A stretch of DNA of 37,272 nt from the NCBI GenBank assembly GCA_017464245.1, contig JAFUDV010000057.1:1-37272 (forward strand), given 5' to 3'. The notes beneath the pieces were generated by a model that worked only from the letters and a program-made list of their open reading frames with translations, was not told the origin of the DNA and ran no database searches. The stretch comes from Bacteroidales bacterium (GTDB taxonomy: Bacteria > Bacteroidota > Bacteroidia > Bacteroidales > UBA932). The translations under genes were made by a program, and so were the position numbers. Shown one piece after another: positions 23,772 through 32,106 of the stretch (position 1 is the stretch's first letter; every line of letters starts with the position of its first letter).

Positions 23772-25991
23772 ATGGCCAGGAAGAAACTCAACAAAGCCGC
23801 CGTCAACTACGTGCTGCAGAGCCTTGCGCTGATCATCATCTCGATGGTCACCCTGGAAGGGACGTCCCTGATCCAGTTCTTCTACTCCCGCGATATGATG
23901 CAGGAGGAGGCCACCCTTCGTGCCCAGGGACGGATCACGACGACCAACATGCAGATCACCAGCGTCATGGACCAGGTGGAAACGGCCTTGAACAACAACC
24001 TTTGGTCGGTCCATACCCTGCTTTCCAATCCGGACAGCCTGTGGTCGCTGACCCACCGGATCGTGGAAAACAACGACTTCATCTCCGGATCGGCCATCGC
24101 CTTCGCCGAAAACTTTTTCCCGAGGACGGGCCGCCTGTTCTCCCCCTATTCGTTCCGACGCGGGGACCAGATCGACAGCACCCAGCTGGGTACCGAATCC
24201 TACAATTACCTCGAGAAAGAATGGTTTACCGCGCCGATGGAATCGGGGGAGGGGTACTGGTCCGAACCTTATTTCGACACTGGCGGAGGCGAGATGCTGA
24301 TGACGACTTTCAGCGAGCCGGTCCGGGACGGGGAAGGGAACATCTTTGCCATCCTGACCGCCGACGTTTCCCTGAAGTGGCTCACGGACCTGGTCGGGAA
24401 GGTGGAGGAATACCCCGGCGCTTTCAGCATGCTCATCAGCCGGAGCGGGAAACTCATGGTCAGCCCTGCCCCCGCCTTCGTGATGAAGAGCACGGCGCAG
24501 GAGATCACGGCCACCCTGGAGGACACGACCGCCGTATCGGTCGCCCGCGCGATGCTGGCTGGACTGAGCGGCAGCGCCACCGTCATGTACAAGGGTGAGA
24601 AGGAGATGGTGTGCTACGCCCCGATCGAGCGGACCGGCTGGTCGATGGCCGTCATCATCCCCGAGGACGACATCTACGGAAGCATCCGGAAGGTGAACGG
24701 CTTCGTCCGGGTACTCCAGTTCATCGGCCTTCTGCTGCTGGCCTTCATCCTGTACCTGACCGCCCGGAACCAGATGAAACTGAGGGATGTGTCCGAGAAG
24801 AAAAGCCGGATCGACAACGAACTCCACATTGCCCGCGACATCCAGATGTCCATGTTGCCCAAGACCTTCCCGCCCTACCCGGAACGGCAGGACCTCGAGA
24901 TGTACGGGACCATCATCCCCGCGAAGGAGGTGAGCGGCGACCTGTACGACTTCCACATCCAGGGCGACAAGTTGTATTTCTGCATCGGGGATGTGAGCGG
25001 AAAGGGCATTCCCGCCTCCCTCGTCATGGCAACGACCCGGAGCCTGTTCCGGACCACTTCGGCCCATGGGGAAAGTCCGGAACGCATCGTCACCTCGATG
25101 AATGATTCCATGGCGGAGGGGAATGAGCGCAACATGTTCGTGACCTTCTTCGTGGGCGTGCTGAACTTGAAGGACGGCCGCCTCCATTACTGCAATGCCG
25201 GCCATAACGCACCCGTGCTGGTATGCCCCGGCATGCCGGCCCGCCTGCTGAAAGTGGAGCCCAACCTGCCGCTGGGCGTTGTGCCCGGATTCCGCTACCG
25301 CGGACAGGAGACTTCCATCGCCCTGGGTGAGTCCCTGTTCCTGTACACGGACGGTCTCACGGAGGCCGAAGACGGAGGCCATGTCCTGTTCGGCGAAGAT
25401 CATTTGCTGCGGACGGTGACCTGCGAGGCCTCGGATTCGGCGGAAGAGTTGGTCAAGGGGATGGTGAAGGCCGTCCGGCTGCATGTGGGAGAGGCGGCCC
25501 AGAGCGATGACCTGACGATGCTTGTGATCCGGTATGTCCGGGCTTCCGGAGCCGTCTCCGGCGTCCGGCGCCTGGAACTGAGGAACGATATCCGCGAAAT
25601 TCCTCTCCTCGCCGATTTTGTAAAAGGGATCGCCGCCGACGCCGGTTTGGACGAGGCGACGGCCATGAACTTGAACCTGGCGCTGGAAGAAGCGGTCTCC
25701 AACGTCATGCTGTACGCCTACCCGAAGGATTCGGAGGGAACGGTGGAACTTGAAGCCGGCATCCGGGAGGACCGGATCGATTTCACGGTCATGGACGGCG
25801 GAAGCCCCTTCGACCCGATGCAGGCATCCAGTCCGGACCTGTCCATGAGGGCGGAAGACCGTCCCATCGGAGGGCTTGGCATCTATCTTGTGAAGAAGAT
25901 CATGGACTCCGTGTCCTATTCCCGCGAGAACGGGAAGAATATCCTGTCAATGACAAAAAAACGATCAGCAAATGGAAATCCACATCACTGA
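23772..25991 (+). CDS. Membrane sensor with dCache, SpoIIE PP2C phosphatase and RsbW-like HATPase domains
   Basis: This 739-residue protein joins signal input and both enzymes of a partner switch. A first membrane helix (about 13-37) and a second (about 313-332) flank an extracytoplasmic dCache-like sensor domain of about 270 residues. The SpoIIE/PP2C phosphatase follows: AREIQ-like helix HIARDIQMSMLP, VSGDLYDF, GDVSGKGIPASL (about 406) and SDDLTMLVI, with the metal-binding aspartates in place. The last 140 residues are a GHKL ATPase like RsbW/SpoIIAB: LALEEAVSNVMLYAYP (N box), VMDGGSPFDP and GGLGIYLVKK. So one chain may both phosphorylate and dephosphorylate a STAS partner, and such a gene overlaps its 3' end by 20 bases. 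Ligand unknown. Confidence 0.92.
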   Translation: MARKKLNKAAVNYVLQSLALIIISMVTLEGTSLIQFFYSRDMMQEEATLRAQGRITTTNMQITSVMDQVETALNNNLWSVHTLLSNPDSLWSLTHRIVENNDFISGSAIAFAENFFPRTGRLFSPYSFRRGDQIDSTQLGTESYNYLEKEWFTAPMESGEGYWSEPYFDTGGGEMLMTTFSEPVRDGEGNIFAILTADVSLKWLTDLVGKVEEYPGAFSMLISRSGKLMVSPAPAFVMKSTAQEITATLEDTTAVSVARAMLAGLSGSATVMYKGEKEMVCYAPIERTGWSMAVIIPEDDIYGSIRKVNGFVRVLQFIGLLLLAFILYLTARNQMKLRDVSEKKSRIDNELHIARDIQMSMLPKTFPPYPERQDLEMYGTIIPAKEVSGDLYDFHIQGDKLYFCIGDVSGKGIPASLVMATTRSLFRTTSAHGESPERIVTSMNDSMAEGNERNMFVTFFVGVLNLKDGRLHYCNAGHNAPVLVCPGMPARLLKVEPNLPLGVVPGFRYRGQETSIALGESLFLYTDGLTEAEDGGHVLFGEDHLLRTVTCEASDSAEELVKGMVKAVRLHVGEAAQSDDLTMLVIRYVRASGAVSGVRRLELRNDIREIPLLADFVKGIAADAGLDEATAMNLNLALEEAVSNVMLYAYPKDSEGTVELEAGIREDRIDFTVMDGGSPFDPMQASSPDLSMRAEDRPIGGLGIYLVKKIMDSVSYSRENGKNILSMTKKRSANGNPHH

Positions 25992-26274
25992 AACTGAAGG
26001 AACCCTGACGGCCCGTTTTGCCGGCCGTCTTGACACGCCGGCGGCCGCTGACGTGATGCATGAAGTCCAGCCCCTCCTGGACGGCGCCGACAAGACCATC
26101 GTCCTGGACTGCCAGGACATGACCTATATCTCCAGTTCCGGCCTCCGCATTTTCCTGACCATCCGGAAAGCGGCTGCGGCCAAGGGCGGGAAGGTCATCA
26201 TCCAGGGCCTTTCCAACGATATCCGCCAGGTCTTCATGATGACCGGTTTTCTCCAGCTCTTCGAGATCCGGTAG
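25972..26274 (+). CDS. STAS-domain anti-sigma-factor antagonist-like protein
   Basis: This is a 100-residue single STAS domain, like SpoIIAA/RsbV. It starts MEIHITETEG, and the phosphorylation loop reads YISSSGLRIFL; Ser56 aligns with the phosphorylated Ser58 of SpoIIAA, with Ser54 in place of the usual Asp. The start lies 20 bases inside the SpoIIE-HATPase gene, so the two are translationally coupled and very probably act together: the HATPase phosphorylates it and the PP2C domain removes the phosphate. No sigma factor of the SigB type is visible in the window, and such factors are not typical of Bacteroidota, so the output target is unknown. Three bases separate it from tex. Confidence 0.9.
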   Translation: MEIHITETEGTLTARFAGRLDTPAAADVMHEVQPLLDGADKTIVLDCQDMTYISSSGLRIFLTIRKAAAAKGGKVIIQGLSNDIRQVFMMTGFLQLFEIR

Positions 26275-26277
26275 CCT

Positions 26278-28416
26278 GTGAAAGAAATCTACATCAAGCA
26301 CATTTCCGGCCTCCTGAACGTGAAGGACTGGCAGGTGGAAAACTGTGCGGAACTCTTCGCTGAGGGCTGCACGGTCCCCTTCATCAGTCGTTACCGCAAG
26401 GAGCGTACCGGCGGCCTTTCCGATGTGGAAGTGGCTGAGATCAAGCATTGGACCGAGGTCTTCACGGAGATGGAGAAGCGCAAGGCTTCCATCCTCGCAA
26501 CCATCGCCGAGCAGGGGAAACTGACGCCCCAGCTGCAGAAAGCGATCGAAGACTGCGTGGAATCCGGCATCCTGGAGGACCTTTACCTTCCGTACCGTCC
26601 CAAGCGGAAAACGCGGGCGACAGTCGCGGTCGCAAAGGGGCTTGAACCCCTTGCCGACCTGCTGTGGAACGGCAAGTCCCGCCGTCCGGAGGCCGATGCC
26701 GCACCTTATGTGAAAGGGGAGGTCGCTTCCGTGGAGGATGCCCTGGCCGGTGCGCGGGACATCATTGCGGAGCGCCTGTCGGAGACGGCCCGTGTGCGGG
26801 AGAACCTCCGGAGCGTGTTCCGGACCCGCCGGGTACAGTCCAAGGCGACGAAAGCGGCGGAGAAGGATCCGGCAGCGGCGAAGTACCGTACCTACTTCAA
26901 TTATTCAACGCCGGTTTCCAAGATTCCTTCCTACGCGCTCCTGGCCATGCTGCGTGCGGAGAACGAAGGTTTCCTCCGTCTTTCCATCGATGCCGACGCG
27001 GAAAAGTGCGGCAACAAGATCTACTACGACTTCTGCCAGGAAAAGGGATATCCCGCTCCTGAAGCGGGCCGGGAAATCCGGACCGCCGTGGATGATGCCT
27101 ATAAGCGTCTGCTGGAACCCTCCATCACCGGGGAAGTGCTCCGGGAAGCCAAGCGCAAGGCCGATGCCGACTCCATCCGGGTGTTCGGGGAGAATCTTCG
27201 GCAGCTTCTGCTGGCCGCACCGGTGGGGCAGAAGCGGACGATGGCCATCGACCCGGGATTCCGGACCGGCTGCAAAGTCGTGTGCCTGGACGCTCACGGG
27301 AATCTGCTGGACCATACGGTCATCTTCCCGCATCCGCCGGCCGCCAAGAAGGTGCAGGCCATCATGACAGTGGCCGGCCTTGTGGAAAAATACGGAATCG
27401 AAGTGGTCGCCATCGGCAATGGAACGGCCGGTCGCGAGACGGAGGAATTCATCCGGAAAGTGGGCCTGGACGAGCGTGTACGCATCTTTTCCGTCAGCGA
27501 GGACGGCGCCTCGGTCTATTCGGCCTCCGACGTCGGCCGGGAAGAGTTCCCGGATCAGGACGTGACGGTGCGCGGGGCTGTTTCCATCGGCCGCCGGCTG
27601 ATGGACCCGCTCTCGGAACTGGTGAAGATCGACCCGAAGTCCCTGGGTGTTGGCCAGTATCAGCACGACGTGGACCAGTCGCTCCTGAAGGAGCAGCTGG
27701 ACAATACGGTGGAAAGCTGTGTGAACAACGTGGGCGTGAACCTGAATACGGCGAGTCCCTATCTGCTCCGTTATGTGTCCGGCATCGGCCCTGTCCTGGC
27801 CGGCAACATCATCGAACACCGCACCCGGGTGGGCGGATTCAAGACCCGTGAACAACTCCTGGACGTGCCCCGGCTGGGAGCGAAGGCGTTCCAGCAGTGC
27901 GCGGGCTTCCTTCGGATCCCGGATGCGGAGAACCCCCTGGACGGCAGTGCCGTGCATCCGGAAGCCTACCATATCGTGGACCGGATGGCGAAGGACCTGC
28001 ACGTCTCCACCCGCGAACTGGTCGGGAATGCGGACTTGTGCCGGAGCATCAAGGCACAGGACTACGTGGAGGGCGATTTCGGCCTCCCGACGGTGAACGA
28101 CATCCTCCAGGAACTGGCGAAGCCCGGCCTGGATCCGCGCGAATCGGCCCAGGAATTTTCCTTTGCCGACGACATCCATGAGATCGAAGATCTCAAGGAG
28201 GGGATGGAACTTCCCGGCATCGTCACGAACCTGACGGCCTTCGGCGCCTTCGTGGACATCGGCCTGCATGAGAACGGCCTCATCCACGCTTCCCGGATGG
28301 GCGTGAAGGGCATGGCCGACCCTTCCCGGATCCTCAAGCTCCACCAGACTGTGAAAGTGCAGGTGGTTTCCGTGGACCTGGACCGCAAGCGTATCGGGCT
28401 GAAACTGATCAAGTAA
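26278..28416 (+). CDS. tex: Tex-family S1 RNA-binding transcription accessory protein
   Basis: This is a 712-residue cytoplasmic RNA-binding protein of the Tex family. The N-terminus is typical (CTVPFISRYRKERTGGLSD, about 30-49). The YqgF/RNase H-like domain begins near 318 (TMAIDPGFRTGCKVV), tandem helix-hairpin-helix motifs lie around 490-560 (YVSGIGPVLAGNIIEHR, LLDVPRLGAKAFQQ), and a C-terminal S1 domain occupies about 640-712 (GIVTNLTAFGAFVDIGLHEN). The domain order and length match the family. GTG is the start, three bases after the STAS stop. Tex is widespread and usually a housekeeping gene, so its place here may be chance or may give the stress cluster an output at the transcription level. 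The family call is secure. Confidence 0.95.
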   Translation: MKEIYIKHISGLLNVKDWQVENCAELFAEGCTVPFISRYRKERTGGLSDVEVAEIKHWTEVFTEMEKRKASILATIAEQGKLTPQLQKAIEDCVESGILEDLYLPYRPKRKTRATVAVAKGLEPLADLLWNGKSRRPEADAAPYVKGEVASVEDALAGARDIIAERLSETARVRENLRSVFRTRRVQSKATKAAEKDPAAAKYRTYFNYSTPVSKIPSYALLAMLRAENEGFLRLSIDADAEKCGNKIYYDFCQEKGYPAPEAGREIRTAVDDAYKRLLEPSITGEVLREAKRKADADSIRVFGENLRQLLLAAPVGQKRTMAIDPGFRTGCKVVCLDAHGNLLDHTVIFPHPPAAKKVQAIMTVAGLVEKYGIEVVAIGNGTAGRETEEFIRKVGLDERVRIFSVSEDGASVYSASDVGREEFPDQDVTVRGAVSIGRRLMDPLSELVKIDPKSLGVGQYQHDVDQSLLKEQLDNTVESCVNNVGVNLNTASPYLLRYVSGIGPVLAGNIIEHRTRVGGFKTREQLLDVPRLGAKAFQQCAGFLRIPDAENPLDGSAVHPEAYHIVDRMAKDLHVSTRELVGNADLCRSIKAQDYVEGDFGLPTVNDILQELAKPGLDPRESAQEFSFADDIHEIEDLKEGMELPGIVTNLTAFGAFVDIGLHENGLIHASRMGVKGMADPSRILKLHQTVKVQVVSVDLDRKRIGLKLIK

Positions 28417-28428
28417 CTGATAACCAAT

Positions 28429-30399
28429 ATGAAAAGGACTCTTCTGATTTTTGCCGCCCTCCTGTCGACGGCCCTCCTTCAGGCCAAGGACGCCGTACTG
28501 GCATCCCCGGATGGAAAAGTCGTCGTCACGGTGAAGACGGGCGACCGCGTCTCTTACTCCGTCGAAAGGAACGGGGTGTCCCTGCTGGCTCCGTCCCAGG
28601 TCTCGATGACCCTGGGTGACGGAACCCTTTACGGCGGAAAGGACCGTTTCCGGATTTCCCGCCGTTCCGTGGACCGGACCGTCCCCGCGATGAATTTCAA
28701 GCGTGCTTCCGTGAGGGACCATTTCAACGAGATGACCCTTTCCGCCCGCGGATACGAGATCGTCTTCCGGGCCTATGACGACGGCGTGGCCTACCGCTTT
28801 GTAGCCAAGGACAAACGTCCGGAAATCTCCGTGTCTTCCGAGCAGGCGGAGTTCGTCTTCGCCGGCGACTGGAAGGCCTATGTCCCGTATGTGGCACGCG
28901 CTTATGAGACGTACGAGACGCAGTTCTTCAGCTCCTTCGAGAGTACCTACGCCCATCACGCCGTCTCCGAGTGGGAGCAGGGGCGCCTGGCCTTCCTGCC
29001 GATCACGGTGGAGGCTGCGGACGGACTCCGGCTGTGCATCACGGAATCCGACCTGCTGGACTATCCGGGCATGTACCTGACCAACCTTGGAGGAAAGACT
29101 TCTCTCCAGGGCGTGTTCGCGCCTTGCCCGGACAAGGTGGACCAGGGCGGGCACAACATGCTCCAGGGGCTGGTCCGTTCCCGCCATGACTATATCGCCA
29201 AGGTCCCCGGCCAGACTTCCTTCCCGTGGCGTACGATGATCATCGCGACCAAGGACAGCGAACTTGCCCAGAGCGACATGACCTGGCGCCTGGCCCGTCC
29301 GGCCGACGGCCGTGACTGGTCCTGGGTGAAGCCCGGAAAAGTCGCGTGGGACTGGTGGAACGACTGGAACATCTATGGCGTGGACTTCGAGGCCGGCGTG
29401 AACAACGACACGTACAAGTACTACATCGACTTCGCTTCCGAAAATGGCATCGAGTATGTCATCCTGGACGAGGGATGGTCCGTGAACAAGGCGGCCGACC
29501 TGATGCAGGTGATTCCCGAGATCGACCTCCCGATGCTGTGCAGCTATGCGAAGGAGAAGAATGTGGGGCTGATCCTCTGGGCAGGCTACTGGGCCTTCGA
29601 CCGGGACATGGACGCCGTGTGCCGCCATTATTCCCAGATGGGGGTCAAGGGCTTCAAGATCGACTTCATGGACCGGGACGACCAGCAGATCGTCCAGTTC
29701 TACACACGGGCGGCCGAGACGACGGCGAAGTACGGGCTCCTGGCCGATTTCCACGGCGCCTACAAACCTTCCGGACTTCAGCGCACCTGGCCGAACGTCA
29801 TCAATTTCGAGGGCGTCCATGGCCTGGAGCAGATGAAATGGGGAGGACCCGAGATCGACGAGGTGACCTATGACGTGACCATTCCGTACACCCGCCTGGT
29901 GGCCGGTCCGGCCGACTACACGCAGGGTGCCATGCGCAATGCTACCCGCGGCAACTACCGTCCGGTGAATACGGAGCCGATGTCCCAGGATACCCGCTGC
30001 CACCAGCTGGCCGAGTACCTGGTGTTCGATGCACCGCTTACCATGCTGTGCGATTCTCCTTCCAACTATCTCCAGGAACCGGAGTGCACGGAGTTCATCG
30101 CATCGGTTCCGACGGTCTGGGATGAGACCGTCGCCTTGGACGGAAAGATTGCCGAATATGTCGTCATCGCCCGCCGCAGCGGTTCCACCTGGTATGTCGG
30201 CGTCCTCGGAAACTGGGATGCGCGTGACCTGGAGATCGACCTGTCGCCGCTCGGAATCGGAGTGGCCCGGGGCGTATCCTTCGTGGACGGAGCCAATGCC
30301 CACCGGGCAGCCCGGGATTACCGGAAGGCGGACGTCCGGGTGAACGGCAAGTGGAATGTCCATCTCGCTCCCGGCGGCGGAGCCGTCCTGGTCCTGTAG
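28429..30399 (+). CDS. GH97 glycosidase, probably the retaining alpha-galactosidase type
   Basis: This is an exported glycoside hydrolase of 656 residues in family GH97. The signal peptide is MKRTLLIFAALLSTALLQAKD. Domains in order: an N-terminal beta-sandwich (about 25-290), the catalytic barrel starting at KPGKVAWDWWNDWN (about 300), and a small C-terminal sheet domain. Asp412 in VKGFKIDFMDRDDQ lies where the retaining member BtGH97b has its nucleophile (Asp415), and Glu461 in NFEGVHGLEQ is a candidate acid/base. Inverting GH97 enzymes such as SusB use other glutamates, so an alpha-galactosidase-like retaining activity is predicted, though not proved. It starts 12 bases after tex and precedes the transporter gene by 10 bases. 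Confidence 0.9.
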   Translation: MKRTLLIFAALLSTALLQAKDAVLASPDGKVVVTVKTGDRVSYSVERNGVSLLAPSQVSMTLGDGTLYGGKDRFRISRRSVDRTVPAMNFKRASVRDHFNEMTLSARGYEIVFRAYDDGVAYRFVAKDKRPEISVSSEQAEFVFAGDWKAYVPYVARAYETYETQFFSSFESTYAHHAVSEWEQGRLAFLPITVEAADGLRLCITESDLLDYPGMYLTNLGGKTSLQGVFAPCPDKVDQGGHNMLQGLVRSRHDYIAKVPGQTSFPWRTMIIATKDSELAQSDMTWRLARPADGRDWSWVKPGKVAWDWWNDWNIYGVDFEAGVNNDTYKYYIDFASENGIEYVILDEGWSVNKAADLMQVIPEIDLPMLCSYAKEKNVGLILWAGYWAFDRDMDAVCRHYSQMGVKGFKIDFMDRDDQQIVQFYTRAAETTAKYGLLADFHGAYKPSGLQRTWPNVINFEGVHGLEQMKWGGPEIDEVTYDVTIPYTRLVAGPADYTQGAMRNATRGNYRPVNTEPMSQDTRCHQLAEYLVFDAPLTMLCDSPSNYLQEPECTEFIASVPTVWDETVALDGKIAEYVVIARRSGSTWYVGVLGNWDARDLEIDLSPLGIGVARGVSFVDGANAHRAARDYRKADVRVNGKWNVHLAPGGGAVLVL

Positions 30400-30409
30400 G
30401 CTGCATCCC

Positions 30410-31330
30410 ATGAAACAACCTGGACGAAAAACTTCTTCGCTGCTGGTCTATGCCAGTACGCTCGTCGCGGTCTCACTGTGGGGCTTGTCCTACATCTGGT
30501 GTGACCGCTTGATCCAGCAGACGATTCCGGTGGAATTCTTCCTGCCGGTCCGGATTCTCAGCGCCGGTCTCATCCTGCTCGTGGTGAACCTGGCGCTGGG
30601 ATTCAACATCCGGATCCGGAAGGAGGACATGACGACCTTCCTCCTGCTGGCCTTGTGCGAGCCGTTCATCTACTTCTTCTGCGAAACCTACGGCATCAAG
30701 CTTACCGGCTCGCCCACGATCAGTGCGCTCGTGATCGCATCGACCCCGGTCGTCGCGGTGTTCGCCGGCCTGTTCTTCTTCAAGGAGAAAGTGACGGCCC
30801 TGAACATGGTGGGCATCCTGATCTGCCTTTCCGGCCTGTTCCTGGTGAGTCATGCCCGGTCGGAGACCGGCCGGTTCTTCGTGCTGGGCATCCTGGTGCT
30901 CCTGATCGCCGTTTTTGCCGAGGTCGGGCATGCCAGCTGCACGAAAGCCCTGACAAGCGGATATGCGCCTTCGGTGGTTGTGATGTACCAGTTCCTCATC
31001 GGCGCCGTGTACTTCTTCCCGTTCTTCCTGGCCCGCGGCCTGGAAACGTACGACCCGGTGCTGTACTGGTCCTGGGATGTCTGGCGGCCGATCCTGGCCC
31101 TTACCATCCTGTGCTCCAGCCTCGCGTTCTCGCTGATGGCCTTCTCCATCAAGCATCTGGGCGTTGCGAAGTCCACCATCTTCCTGGCGATGATCCCGGT
31201 CGCGACGGCGGTCTGGGGACTTCTTCTCGGGGATGAGATCCTCCGCCCCTTGCAGTGGGTGGGACTCGCCATCGCCTGCGCAGGCCTGATCCTGACACAG
31301 TGGAACGCAAAAAAAACGAAGGACGCCTGA
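30410..31330 (+). CDS. EamA/DMT-family transporter
   Basis: This is an inner-membrane permease of 306 residues with ten predicted helices in two EamA repeats, the usual size of the drug/metabolite transporter family. The ATG at 30410 is chosen because it gives a short basic start (MKQPGRKTSS) before helix 1; the longer open frame upstream lies inside the GH97 gene. Signs of the family are SLWGLSYIWCDRLI in the first helix, the SPTISALVIASTPVVAVFAGLFF stretch at the end of the first repeat (cut here for length to about residues 103-125), and a matching LGVAKSTIFLAMIPVATAVW stretch at about 248-267. The substrate cannot be predicted. Its stop codon lies in the loop of the terminator hairpin, so it ends the long plus-strand run. 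Confidence 0.9.
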   Translation: MKQPGRKTSSLLVYASTLVAVSLWGLSYIWCDRLIQQTIPVEFFLPVRILSAGLILLVVNLALGFNIRIRKEDMTTFLLLALCEPFIYFFCETYGIKLTGSPTISALVIASTPVVAVFAGLFFFKEKVTALNMVGILICLSGLFLVSHARSETGRFFVLGILVLLIAVFAEVGHASCTKALTSGYAPSVVVMYQFLIGAVYFFPFFLARGLETYDPVLYWSWDVWRPILALTILCSSLAFSLMAFSIKHLGVAKSTIFLAMIPVATAVWGLLLGDEILRPLQWVGLAIACAGLILTQWNAKKTKDA

Positions 31331-31346
31331 TCCTTCGTTTTTTTTT
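31309..31346. terminator. Bidirectional intrinsic terminator between convergent genes
   Basis: A perfect 15-base-pair stem is formed by A8-CGAAGGA (31309-31323) and TCCTTCG-T8 (31331-31345), with a 7-base loop that contains the EamA stop codon. The T9 run on the plus strand and the A8 run (T tract on the minus strand) let it work both ways, for the EamA gene and for the glycosyltransferase gene that ends 19 bases further on. Confidence 0.93.
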
Positions 31347-31364
31347 GAGTTCCGACGCGTGTCC

Positions 31365-32087
31365 TTACCGTCCCCGGATCTTCCGGAACCGTAGTTTGAT
31401 GACGCCCCAGAAAGCCTCCCCGAAGATGCCGCTGGACATTTTCGAGGTGCCTACCTGGCGGTTTGTGAAGATGATGGGAACTTCCTGGATCCGGAAGCCC
31501 AGCTTGTAGGCGGTGTACTTCATCTCAATCTGGAAGCCGTATCCTTTCATCCGGACGTCGTCCAGGTCGATGGTTTCCAGGACTTTCCGCGTATAGCACA
31601 CGAATCCGGCCGTGGTGTCGAAGACATGCATCCCGAGGACGCCCCGGACATAGGCTGATGCGTAGTAGGACATCATGATCCGGCTCATCGGCCAGTCCAC
31701 GACGCTCACGCCGTGGCAGTAACGGGAGCCGACCGCGAGGTCCGCGCCACCGTCGCTGCAGGCGGAATACAGGCGCAACAGGTCGTCGGGGTTGTGGGAG
31801 AAGTCCGCATCCATTTCGAAGACGTAATCATATCCGTTCTCCAGCGACCACTTGAAGCCGGTGAGGTAGGCGGTCCCGAGTCCCTGTTTGCCGCTCCTCT
31901 CGAGCAGGTGGAGCCGCTCCGGGAATTCTGCCTGGAGGCCTTTCACGATAGCGGCCGTCCCGTCGGGGGAGCCGTCGTCGATGACGAGGACCTGGAAATC
32001 CAGCGGGAGGGAGAAGACCTTGCGGATGATGGCCTCGATGTTCTCCTTCTCGTTGTAGGTGGGGATGATGACGATCTTCTTGTCCAT
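31365..32087 (-). CDS. Polyprenol-phosphate glycosyltransferase (dolichol-phosphate mannosyltransferase-like, GT2)
   Basis: This is a 240-residue family 2 glycosyltransferase that probably transfers mannose or another hexose from a nucleotide sugar to a polyprenyl phosphate at the membrane. Motifs: IIPTYNEKENI at the start, VIDDGSPDGTAAI near 36, and the metal-binding FEMDADFSHNP near 92. GLGTAYLTGFKWSL, VGSRYCHGVSV and KGYGFQIEMKYTAYK are characteristic of dolichol-phosphate mannose synthases. No C-terminal membrane helices are present, as in the short soluble-domain class. It starts 19 bases after the purA stop and is probably cotranscribed with purCBA, ending at the shared terminator. The sugar donor is inferred from family similarity. 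Confidence 0.9.
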   Translation of the reverse strand: MDKKIVIIPTYNEKENIEAIIRKVFSLPLDFQVLVIDDGSPDGTAAIVKGLQAEFPERLHLLERSGKQGLGTAYLTGFKWSLENGYDYVFEMDADFSHNPDDLLRLYSACSDGGADLAVGSRYCHGVSVVDWPMSRIMMSYYASAYVRGVLGMHVFDTTAGFVCYTRKVLETIDLDDVRMKGYGFQIEMKYTAYKLGFRIQEVPIIFTNRQVGTSKMSSGIFGEAFWGVIKLRFRKIRGR

Positions 32088-32106
32088 GGAAGTGCGGGGG
32101 TTGGAA

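Noticed and set aside
18571-26274. Known anti-phage system (for example CBASS, Thoeris, CapRel)
   Set aside because: No cyclase, TIR, effector nuclease or CapRel antitoxin domain is recognisable; a defence role is possible but nothing in the sequence proves it.
26905-30411. Open frame of 1168 codons on the minus strand opposite tex and GH97
   Set aside because: It covers two well-recognised plus-strand genes, has no recognisable domain, and is His/Arg/Gly/Val-rich as expected of a shadow frame in GC-rich DNA.
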